In this document: piece by piece, positions 1 to 5,622 of the stretch
Layout of the letters: each line of letters starts with the position of its first letter
How positions within the stretch are numbered: position 1 is the stretch's first letter
DNA from: an uncultured Lachnospiraceae bacterium
GTDB lineage: Bacteria > Bacillota > Clostridia > Lachnospirales > Lachnospiraceae
Reading direction: 5' to 3'
Length of the DNA: 5,851 bases
Assembly (NCBI GenBank): GCA_947003375.1
Contig: CAMQOJ010000287.1
Coordinates: forward strand, 1-5,851
Notes under the pieces: generated by a model
What the model was told of the DNA's origin: nothing
The model's database searches: none
The model's input: only the letters and a program-made list of their open reading frames with translations
Made by a program: the position numbers and the translations under genes

Positions 1-1186
1 GCCGCTGGAGGACTATATCAGGACATATGCGCCGAATCTGACGGCTCTTCTGGACGAAAGAGAGCTGTGGCCTTTCATCACGGCTCCTGACGGCCATGTC
101 TATGAGATGCCCGCGCTGAACGCAGGGGCGGAGCTGGAGGCAGGCTTCCATATCTGGCTGAACTATGAGTGGATGGAGAACCTGAGCCTGGAAGCGCCCA
201 AGAGCCTGGATGACCTTTACGACATCCTGAAAGCCTTTAAGGAGCAGGACGCCAATGGCAACGGGAACCCGGATGACGAGATTCCTCTGTCCGTGCCGGA
301 CGGCATGAGCTATCTGCTGCATTACCTTCCTTATTTCGACTACAATATGGACAGCAGCACCTACTGTGCCACGAAGGACGGCAATCTGGTATATGTCCCT
401 ACGGACGACGGTTATAAGGAATTCCTCAGATACTTTGCGAGGCTCTATGAGGAAGGCCTGTTGGATTCCGCCAGCTTCACCCAGAATTATGACCAGATTG
501 CGGCCAAGGGAAGCGCCGGAGATGTGCTTGGCTGCTTCTGCGCACTGGCGTCCTTCCAGTTCGCCGGACGCGAGCAGGACGAGAAGTATCAGATCATAGA
601 CCCTTTTGAGGGACAGGCCTATCCCTTGTCCACGGGCATCATGCACGGCAGCATGATGATAACGGATGCCTGCGAGAAGCCCGAAATCCTGGTGGCGTGG
701 GCCGACCAGCTCTACACCCAGGAAGGCGGAGAGCTCTACTGGCTGGGCGTGGAAGACAGGGCTTATGTGGACAATGGGGACGGCACCTGGTCCTGGAACC
801 TGGGAGGGCCTATCGGTGATGATATCGAGACGATACGTGAGCAGGGGACTTTAAAGGACCAGACGGCCTTCCCCGGCCTGCAGCCCGACTTCTGGTTCAC
901 CGGCATCACGGATCCCGATGAATCCTACCTGATTGGACAGAGGGGCAAGATGCTGCAGTGGGGCGAGCTCCCGCTTCCCGCCATGGCCTACACCGCCGAG
1001 GAGACGGAGACCATCGCGTCCCTGAAAGCGGACCTGGACAGCTATATCAACCAGTACGGCGCCCAGGTGATCACCGGGGAGCTGGACCTGGATGCCAGTT
1101 GGGAGAACTACAAGTCCACCATGGAGACCATGGGGGCTGCCGAACTTTACGATATCTACAATAAGGCGTTCCAGGCAGCGCAGTAA
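1..1186 (+). CDS. ABC transporter sugar-binding lipoprotein (LipO/YtcQ-like, COG1653 type), 5' end missing
   Basis: This is the substrate-binding component of a carbohydrate ABC importer, expected to sit outside the membrane as a lipoprotein and hand sugar to the two permeases encoded next. The frame is open from base 2 to the TAA at 1184-1186, giving 394 visible residues. Family members are usually about 500-560 residues, so the signal peptide, lipobox and first part of lobe 1 lie off the left edge. Visible family features are a calcium-loop-like stretch DANGNGNPDDE (codons from 248), a mid-protein segment YTQEGGELYWLGVED, and a C-terminal block with EETETIASLKADLDSYI followed by ITGELDLDASWENY and a final MGAAELYDIYNKAF. 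That last block is typical of binding proteins paired with LplB/YtcP permeases. An internal ATG at 107 is not the start, because the coding frame and family similarity continue upstream of it. Substrate is inferred from the GH78 neighbour: probably a rhamnose-bearing oligosaccharide or glycoside. Family call is firm; substrate is weak. Confidence 0.93.
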   Translation, partial: PLEDYIRTYAPNLTALLDERELWPFITAPDGHVYEMPALNAGAELEAGFHIWLNYEWMENLSLEAPKSLDDLYDILKAFKEQDANGNGNPDDEIPLSVPDGMSYLLHYLPYFDYNMDSSTYCATKDGNLVYVPTDDGYKEFLRYFARLYEEGLLDSASFTQNYDQIAAKGSAGDVLGCFCALASFQFAGREQDEKYQIIDPFEGQAYPLSTGIMHGSMMITDACEKPEILVAWADQLYTQEGGELYWLGVEDRAYVDNGDGTWSWNLGGPIGDDIETIREQGTLKDQTAFPGLQPDFWFTGITDPDESYLIGQRGKMLQWGELPLPAMAYTAEETETIASLKADLDSYINQYGAQVITGELDLDASWENYKSTMETMGAAELYDIYNKAFQAAQ

Positions 1187-1233
1187 AGGGAAGGGAGCCC
1201 ATTCTCCGAAGGGACCCCGCACATAAGGACCAT

Positions 1234-1268
1234 TCATGCCGACAGGCCTGTGACGCCTGTCGGCATGA
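1234..1268 (+). promoter_or_regulatory. Intercistronic stem-loop (perfect 14-bp stem, 7-nt loop)
   Basis: TCATGCCGACAGGC at 1234-1247 is followed after CTGTGAC (1248-1254) by its exact reverse complement at 1255-1268. No T-run follows on either strand, so it does not look like an intrinsic terminator. It lies between the binding-protein and permease genes. In comparable transporter operons (for example malE-malF) a hairpin at this place stabilises the upstream mRNA or limits read-through, so that binding protein is made in excess over permease. That role is inferred here. The repeat could instead be a DNA operator, since the motif GCCTGT also occurs twice in direct orientation (1246-1251 and 1255-1260). 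Confidence 0.8.
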
Positions 1269-1279
1269 CCCACAATAAC

Positions 1280-1288
1280 AGGAAAGGA
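1280..1288 (+). promoter_or_regulatory. Ribosome-binding site that selects the GTG start of the LplB-type permease
   Basis: AGGAAAGGA ends 9 nt before the GTG at 1298. The two earlier in-frame starts have no such signal: GTG 1250 lies in the loop of the stem-loop and ATG 1265 in its 3' arm, where both would be occluded in the folded RNA. This favours initiation at 1298. Confidence 0.75.
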
Positions 1289-1297
1289 ATACAGAGC

Positions 1298-2257
1298 GTG
1301 AACAGGGTATCTGCCATAAACGCAAGAGCAAAGAAGCCGGCCAGGCCGCTGTCCGTAAGGCTGGCAGGCGAACTGAAAAAGAACTGGGCCCTCTATCTGA
1401 TGATCCTGCCGGTCATCGCATATTACATCATCTTCGCCTATATCCCCATGAGCGGTGTAGTCCTGGCATTCAAGGATTTCAAGGTGAAGCTGGGCATATT
1501 CGGGAGCCCCTGGGCGGGACTGAAACATTTTGAACGGTTTTTCGGAGGATACAATTTCTGGCTGCTGCTGCGGAACACGGTGGGGATCAGCTTGTATACG
1601 CTGCTGGTGGGATTTCCCATTCCCATCCTGTTCGCGCTGCTCCTGAATTATCTGAAACAGGAACGCCTCCGGAAGACCCTGCAGATGGTGTCCTATGCCC
1701 CATATTTCATCTCCACCGTGGTGATCTGCGGCATGATCGCGATTTTCATGGATGCGAACACAGGCATCTTCAACCAGATCATCGCGGGCCTGGGGGGGAC
1801 GCCCGTGGATTTTCTGAGCAATCCCAGGTATTTTAAGAGCATCTATGTCTGGAGCGGTGTCTGGCAGGGCATGGGCTACAGCTCCATCATCTATATCTCC
1901 GCCCTGGCGGGGGTGGACCCCTCCCTCCACGAGGCGGCAATCATGGACGGGGCCACGAAGATACAGAGGATCCGGCATATCGACCTGCCCGGCATCAAGT
2001 CCACCATCGTCATGCTGCTGATCATGCAGATGGGCTCTCTGATGAATGTGGGATTCGAAAAGGTCTTCCTGCTGCAGAACGACCTGAACATGCAGGCCTC
2101 GGATGTCATCAACACTTATGTGTACAGAGTGGGCCTGATACAGAACAATTACAGCTACTCCACCGCCGTTGGCCTGTTCAACTCGGTGATTAATATGGCG
2201 CTGGTCATCGCGGCCAATCAGCTGTCCAAAAGGCTGACGGAGGAAAGCCTGTGGTAG
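1298..2257 (+). CDS. Carbohydrate ABC transporter permease, LplB type (COG4209)
   Basis: This is one of the two membrane subunits of the importer, forming half of the sugar channel in the cytoplasmic membrane. Read from GTG 1298 it is 319 residues, the usual length for the family. The basic N-terminus (several K and R in the first 30 residues) precedes about six hydrophobic segments, near residues 30-57, 88-118, 133-151, 182-206, 234-260 and 295-308. The ATPase-docking EAA loop is intact at about 212-231: EAAIMDGA, then IDLPGI. It is preceded by WQGMGYSSIIYISALAGVDPSL, a block characteristic of LplB-like proteins. A longer reading from GTG 1250 would add 16 residues but has no ribosome-binding site and starts inside a hairpin. 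The gene follows the binding-protein gene by 111 nt and precedes its partner permease by about 37 nt. A run of seven G at 1792-1798 encodes part of GLGGT. Family assignment is confident; the transported sugar is inferred only from context. Confidence 0.95.
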   Translation: MNRVSAINARAKKPARPLSVRLAGELKKNWALYLMILPVIAYYIIFAYIPMSGVVLAFKDFKVKLGIFGSPWAGLKHFERFFGGYNFWLLLRNTVGISLYTLLVGFPIPILFALLLNYLKQERLRKTLQMVSYAPYFISTVVICGMIAIFMDANTGIFNQIIAGLGGTPVDFLSNPRYFKSIYVWSGVWQGMGYSSIIYISALAGVDPSLHEAAIMDGATKIQRIRHIDLPGIKSTIVMLLIMQMGSLMNVGFEKVFLLQNDLNMQASDVINTYVYRVGLIQNNYSYSTAVGLFNSVINMALVIAANQLSKRLTEESLW

Positions 2258-2280
2258 CCCGGGACGGCATGCCGGAGCAT

Positions 2281-2287
2281 GGAAGGG
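2281..2287 (+). promoter_or_regulatory. Ribosome-binding site that decides the start of the YtcP-type permease
   Basis: GGAAGGG lies only 1 nt before the ATG at 2289 but 7 nt before the in-frame ATG at 2295. Normal spacing therefore favours 2295, which removes only two residues (MD) from the longest reading. Confidence 0.65.
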
Positions 2288-2294
2288 TATGGAT

Positions 2295-3206
2295 ATGGAT
2301 AAAAGGAGAACAATAAAGAAAAAGAAGCCGAACGCGGACAGCGTGTTCGACATGGTGAACCTGGCGGTGATGCTGGTCCTTTTGGTGGTGTTCCTGTGGC
2401 CGCTGTGGTTCGTGGTGATCGCGTCCATCAGCGACCCCGGTCAGGTGTGGCAGGGAAATGTCATCCTCTTCCCCAAGGGGATCACGCTGGACGCCTATGA
2501 GGAGGTGATCCAGTATAAGTCCATATGGTCAGGCTACCGGAACACCCTCCTGTACACCCTGCTGGGCACGGCCATCAACATGGTCCTCACGGTCTGCGCC
2601 GCGTACCCCCTGTCCAGGAGGGATTTCCCGCCCCGGAAGATACTGATCATCGTGCTCATGGTGACCATGTATTTCAGCGGCGGGCTGATTCCCACCTACC
2701 TGGTGGTGAACAGGCTGGGCCTGATCGACACGGTATGGGCCATGATGATTCCCAATGCCCTCTCCGTGTTCAACATCATCGTCACCAGGACGTATTTCGT
2801 GAACAGCATACCGGAGGAGCTCAGGGAGGCGGCCCAGCTGGACGGCGCGGGCACGGTGCAGTATCTGTTCCGGGTGGTGCTGCCCCTGTCGAAGCCCATC
2901 CTGGCGGTCATCGGGCTCTTCTACGCGGTGGGCCACTGGAACGATTTCTACTCGGCGCTGATCTATATCAACTCCCAGCAGCTCCTGCCCCTGCAGTCTG
3001 TCCTCAGGAAGCTCCTTCTGACCACCCAGATGACGCTGCAGATTTCCAGCTCCATGAGCCCGGAGGAGATCATGCGCAAGACCCAGTTGGCCCAGACGCT
3101 GAAATACAGCTCCATCATCGTGTCCACGGTGCCTGTGCTGTGCCTCTATCCTCTGGTGCAGAAGCATTTCGTCAAGGGGATGATGATCGGGTCAGTGAAG
3201 GGTTGA
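2295..3206 (+). CDS. Carbohydrate ABC transporter permease, YtcP/UgpE type (COG0395)
   Basis: This is the second channel subunit, partner of the LplB-type protein encoded just upstream. It has 303 residues from ATG 2295, or 305 from ATG 2289, which is normal for the family. A lysine/arginine-rich cytoplasmic N-terminus leads into about six membrane segments. In the 305-residue numbering the first are near 22-46, 86-107, 118-140 and 146-170, and the last is near 275-292. Diagnostic stretches are MYFSGGLIPTYLVVNRLGL in the middle, the EAA loop beginning at E180 (EAAQLDGAG, then VVLPLSKPI), and the C-terminal LVQKHFVKGMMIGSVKG, a hallmark ending of YtcP-like permeases. No ATPase gene accompanies the pair in this window. 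Such systems commonly share a general MsmX/UgpC-like ATPase encoded elsewhere, which is family knowledge and not seen here. Its TGA stop lies inside the -35 element of a candidate promoter for the downstream hydrolase gene. Confidence 0.95.
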   Translation: MDKRRTIKKKKPNADSVFDMVNLAVMLVLLVVFLWPLWFVVIASISDPGQVWQGNVILFPKGITLDAYEEVIQYKSIWSGYRNTLLYTLLGTAINMVLTVCAAYPLSRRDFPPRKILIIVLMVTMYFSGGLIPTYLVVNRLGLIDTVWAMMIPNALSVFNIIVTRTYFVNSIPEELREAAQLDGAGTVQYLFRVVLPLSKPILAVIGLFYAVGHWNDFYSALIYINSQQLLPLQSVLRKLLLTTQMTLQISSSMSPEEIMRKTQLAQTLKYSSIIVSTVPVLCLYPLVQKHFVKGMMIGSVKG

Positions 3207-3231
3207 CAGGAATGGGGGCGGAACATAAAAT
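3203..3231 (+). promoter_or_regulatory. Candidate sigma-A promoter for the GH78 gene
   Basis: TTGACA at 3203-3208 is an exact -35 consensus. After a 17-nt spacer comes TAAAAT at 3226-3231, matching five of six bases of the -10 consensus. Transcription would start near 3238, leaving a leader of about 50 nt before the first ATG of the GH78 gene. The -35 overlaps the TGA stop (3204-3206) of the YtcP-type permease. The match and ideal spacing are seen directly; activity is inferred. Confidence 0.65.
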
Positions 3232-3253
3232 AGGCTATACGGAAAAAGGCATT

Positions 3254-3283
3254 GCCGAAAATCGCGGAAAATTGCCGAAAAAG
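3254..3283 (+). repeat. Three tandem ~10-nt units in the GH78 leader
   Basis: GCCGAAAATC, GCGGAAAATT and GCCGAAAAAG follow each other without gaps. An 11-nt stretch, ATTGCCGAAAA, recurs exactly at 3251-3261 and 3271-3281. The repeats lie in the A-rich leader between the candidate promoter and the start codon, and the last unit runs into the purine-rich AAGGA at 3281-3285. They could act as an unstructured translation-enhancing leader or a protein-binding site, or may simply be low-complexity sequence. Confidence 0.55.
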
Positions 3284-3288
3284 GAAAA

Positions 3289-5607
3289 ATGCGGAAAGGC
3301 ATGGTGACGGATATGGAGAACAGACCGGATTTCCCGATGCAGTTCATCTCAGCCACGACAGAATACGCGGATTTCAGCCGCCAGGTGCCGGCTCCCTATA
3401 TTCGGAGGAGATTTGCTCTGGACAGGCTGCCGGAGAGGGCGGAACTGCTGATCGCCGGGATTGGATTATACCGTTTGTTTATAAACGGCATAGAGATTAC
3501 GAAATGCCCTCTGGCCCCTTACATCAGCAATCCGGACCATATCATCTATTACGATTCCTATGATGTGCTGCCCAGGCTGGCGGAGGGGGACAACTGCCTG
3601 GGAATCATGCTGGGTAACGGCATGTGCAACGCCTTCGGGGGATTCATATGGGATTTCCACAGGGCCCGTTGGAGGGGAGCGCCCATGACGGCCCTGCGGC
3701 TGGACATGGGATTCGCGGACGGGGAGGAGCGCTCCATAGAGAGCGACGATTCCTTCCTGGCCCATCCCTCTCCCCTTCTGGAGGACGACCTGCGGAGCGG
3801 CGAAACCTATGACGCCAGACTGGAGATTCGGGGCTGGTGCGCGCCGGACCTGCCGGAGGAGGGCTGGAGGCCCGTTGTCAGGAGGACGCCTCCCAGGGGA
3901 ACGCCCAGGCTCTGCGGCGCGTCCCCGGTGAAGGTGTGGGAGACGAGAAGGGCTGTGTCCATCTCACCCTATGAGGACGGCTATCTCTATGATTTCGGCG
4001 TGGACGCGGCGGGAATCTGCGAGCTGACGGTCAGGGGCAGGCCCGGCCAGGAGATCCGGATCTCCTACGGGGAATGGATTCATGACGGGATCTTCGACAG
4101 GAAGAACCTGATGTTCCCGGAGTCCGATTCCCCCTATAAGGACAGGGTCCAGGACACCTGCTATATCTGCAGAGGGGAGGGGGAGGAGCGCTGGAGGCCC
4201 TGCTTCAGCTATTACGGTTTCCGGTATGCTTATGTGCGGGGAATCGACAGGAAGCAGGCGGATGAAGAGCTGCTGGCCTATCATGTCCTGGGCGGGGACT
4301 TCCGGGAGATGGCTGCCTTTTCCAGCTCCGACGCCACGGCGGACAGGCTCTGGGAGATGACCAGGCGTGCCACCCTGTCCAATTTCCTCTGGTTCCCCAC
4401 GGACTGCCCCCACAGGGAGAAGAACGGCTGGACAGGGGACGCGGCCCTCTCGGCGGAGCATATGCTCCTGAATCTCTCCGTGGAGGACTCCCTCCGGGAA
4501 TGGCTGTACAATGTGATGGCTGCCCAGCGGGAGGACGGCTCCTTCCCGGGAATCGTCCCCACGGGAGAGTGGGGGGACGGATGCGGCCCCGCCTGGGACC
4601 AGGTCATTGTGGAGATCCCGTACTGTCTGTACCGATTCCGGGGGGACCTGGATACGGCCCGGAAAGCGGCGCCGTCCATCTTCCGGTATCTCTTCTGCCT
4701 GTCGGGGCTGCGCAACGAGAGAGGGCTGGTGGACACGGGCCTGGGGGACTGGTGCGAGACGGGCAAGAGCGGGGGCGGCCAGAAGGCTCCGGTGGAGGTG
4801 ACCTCCACTGCCGTGGGCGTCCATCTCCTGGAGGAGGCCATGGCGCTCTTCCGCGCCCTGGGCAGGGAGACCGAGCGGTGGTACGCGGACAGGCTGTGCA
4901 GAGAGCTCAGGAAGGCCTTCCGGCATTACCTGATCGATTTCTCCACCATGACTGTGGCGGGAAGCTGCCAGGCCTCCCAGGCCATGGCGATCCATTACGG
5001 CCTGTTCCGGAAATCCGAGCGCAGGGCTGCGTTTTCCAGGCTCCTGGCGATCATCCGCCAGAGCGGCGGGCACATGAATGCCGGCGCGCTGGGGCTGCGG
5101 GTGCTCTTCCGTGTGCTCTCCGACTTCGGGGAGGCGGACATGGCCTATGAGATGATTACCAGGCCGGACTATCCCTCCTACGGCAACTGGATCGCCAGGG
5201 GCGCCACTTCCCTCTGGGAGGATTTCCTGGCGCCGGAGGCGGATGCCCATTCCAGGAACCACCACTTCTTCGGGGACATCAGCGCATGGTTCCTGCAGAC
5301 CGTGGCGGGCATCGTGCCGAACCCTCATCTGGAGGATCCGGACAGCATCCTGGCCAGGCCCCATTTCATCCGCAGCCTCCGCCATGCCGCAGGGTCCTGC
5401 CGGACGCCGCGGGGGGAGATATCCCTGAGATGGGAGAGGACAGGGCAGGATGCGGCGGGGTGCGGGCGGGTATCCCTGGAGATACGCCTGACCGGCCGGA
5501 TCCGGGGCAGGATATGTCTGCCCGCCGGATGGGAATTTGAAGACGGATTTTGCGAGAGGGAACTGGAGGAGGGAACCTGGCTCTGCTCTAACACCATGAC
5601 TGCATAA
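3289..5607 (+). CDS. GH78 alpha-L-rhamnosidase-like glycoside hydrolase, predicted cytoplasmic
   Basis: Predicted inverting glycosidase that removes terminal alpha-L-rhamnose. The reading is 772 residues. Domain order fits bacterial GH78: an N-terminal beta domain (about 30-190, with LYRLFINGIEITKCPLAPYI and LGIMLGNGM), a concanavalin-like domain (about 225-335, with YLYDFGVDAAGICEL and FSYYGFRYAYVRG), the (alpha/alpha)6 catalytic barrel (about 340-675) and a C-terminal beta domain (about 690-765). The catalytic motif DCPHREKNGWTGDA gives D372, E377 (likely general acid) and D384; GATSLWEDF gives E644 (likely general base), followed by NHHFFGDISAWF. The 267-residue gap between the two glutamates suits the family. 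There is no signal peptide, so it should act on imported sugar. The start is uncertain: ATG 3289 has AGGA only 3 nt upstream, and in-frame ATGs at 3301, 3313 and 3337 are alternatives. Family similarity begins around the MQFISATTEY encoded from 3337. Specificity is not proven, as GH78 relatives can differ. Confidence 0.93.
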   Translation: MRKGMVTDMENRPDFPMQFISATTEYADFSRQVPAPYIRRRFALDRLPERAELLIAGIGLYRLFINGIEITKCPLAPYISNPDHIIYYDSYDVLPRLAEGDNCLGIMLGNGMCNAFGGFIWDFHRARWRGAPMTALRLDMGFADGEERSIESDDSFLAHPSPLLEDDLRSGETYDARLEIRGWCAPDLPEEGWRPVVRRTPPRGTPRLCGASPVKVWETRRAVSISPYEDGYLYDFGVDAAGICELTVRGRPGQEIRISYGEWIHDGIFDRKNLMFPESDSPYKDRVQDTCYICRGEGEERWRPCFSYYGFRYAYVRGIDRKQADEELLAYHVLGGDFREMAAFSSSDATADRLWEMTRRATLSNFLWFPTDCPHREKNGWTGDAALSAEHMLLNLSVEDSLREWLYNVMAAQREDGSFPGIVPTGEWGDGCGPAWDQVIVEIPYCLYRFRGDLDTARKAAPSIFRYLFCLSGLRNERGLVDTGLGDWCETGKSGGGQKAPVEVTSTAVGVHLLEEAMALFRALGRETERWYADRLCRELRKAFRHYLIDFSTMTVAGSCQASQAMAIHYGLFRKSERRAAFSRLLAIIRQSGGHMNAGALGLRVLFRVLSDFGEADMAYEMITRPDYPSYGNWIARGATSLWEDFLAPEADAHSRNHHFFGDISAWFLQTVAGIVPNPHLEDPDSILARPHFIRSLRHAAGSCRTPRGEISLRWERTGQDAAGCGRVSLEIRLTGRIRGRICLPAGWEFEDGFCERELEEGTWLCSNTMTA

Positions 5608-5609
5608 GC

Positions 5610-5617
5610 GGGGGAGG
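5610..5617 (+). promoter_or_regulatory. Strong ribosome-binding site of the downstream regulatory gene
   Basis: GGGGGAGG begins 3 nt after the TAA stop of the GH78 gene and ends 5 nt before ATG 5623. The tight 15-nt gap between the genes and the absence of a terminator or obvious promoter suggest that the two are co-transcribed. Confidence 0.75.
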
Positions 5618-5622
5618 CGCAT

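Noticed and set aside
1020..1040. cre-like (CcpA) site around CTGAAAGCGG in the binding-protein gene
   Set aside because: Only half of the consensus matches and the stretch is explained by the coding sequence.
107..1186. ATG 107 as the true start of the binding protein
   Set aside because: The same frame is open upstream to the window edge with sensible protein sequence (PLEDYIRTYAPNLTALLDER), and the protein would otherwise lack its first lobe and export signal.
1234..1268. Intrinsic terminator after the binding-protein gene
   Set aside because: The stem is strong, but CCCACAATAAC follows on the + strand and no T-run occurs on the - strand side either, so Rho-independent termination is unlikely.
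2265..2274. Palindrome CGGCATGCCG between the permease genes, sharing CGGCATG with the upstream hairpin
   Set aside because: A 10-bp palindrome is expected several times by chance in about 6 kb, and only seven bases are shared, so it is not supported as an operator.
851..2428. Long antisense reading frame of 525 codons
   Set aside because: It lies opposite two clear genes and the intergenic region, its translation is low-complexity (rich in H, Q, G, D, R) with no recognisable domain, and it results from GC-rich codon use leaving few stops.
2529..3167. Antisense frame of 212 codons opposite the YtcP-type permease, and the overlapping + frame 2525-3307
   Set aside because: Both overlap a well-supported membrane protein and give G/H/Q/R-rich or P/G-rich translations without motifs.
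3964..5622. Long antisense reading frame of 552 codons
   Set aside because: It is entirely opposite the GH78 gene, rich in P, G, E and R, with no domain and no ribosome-binding site; a codon-use shadow.
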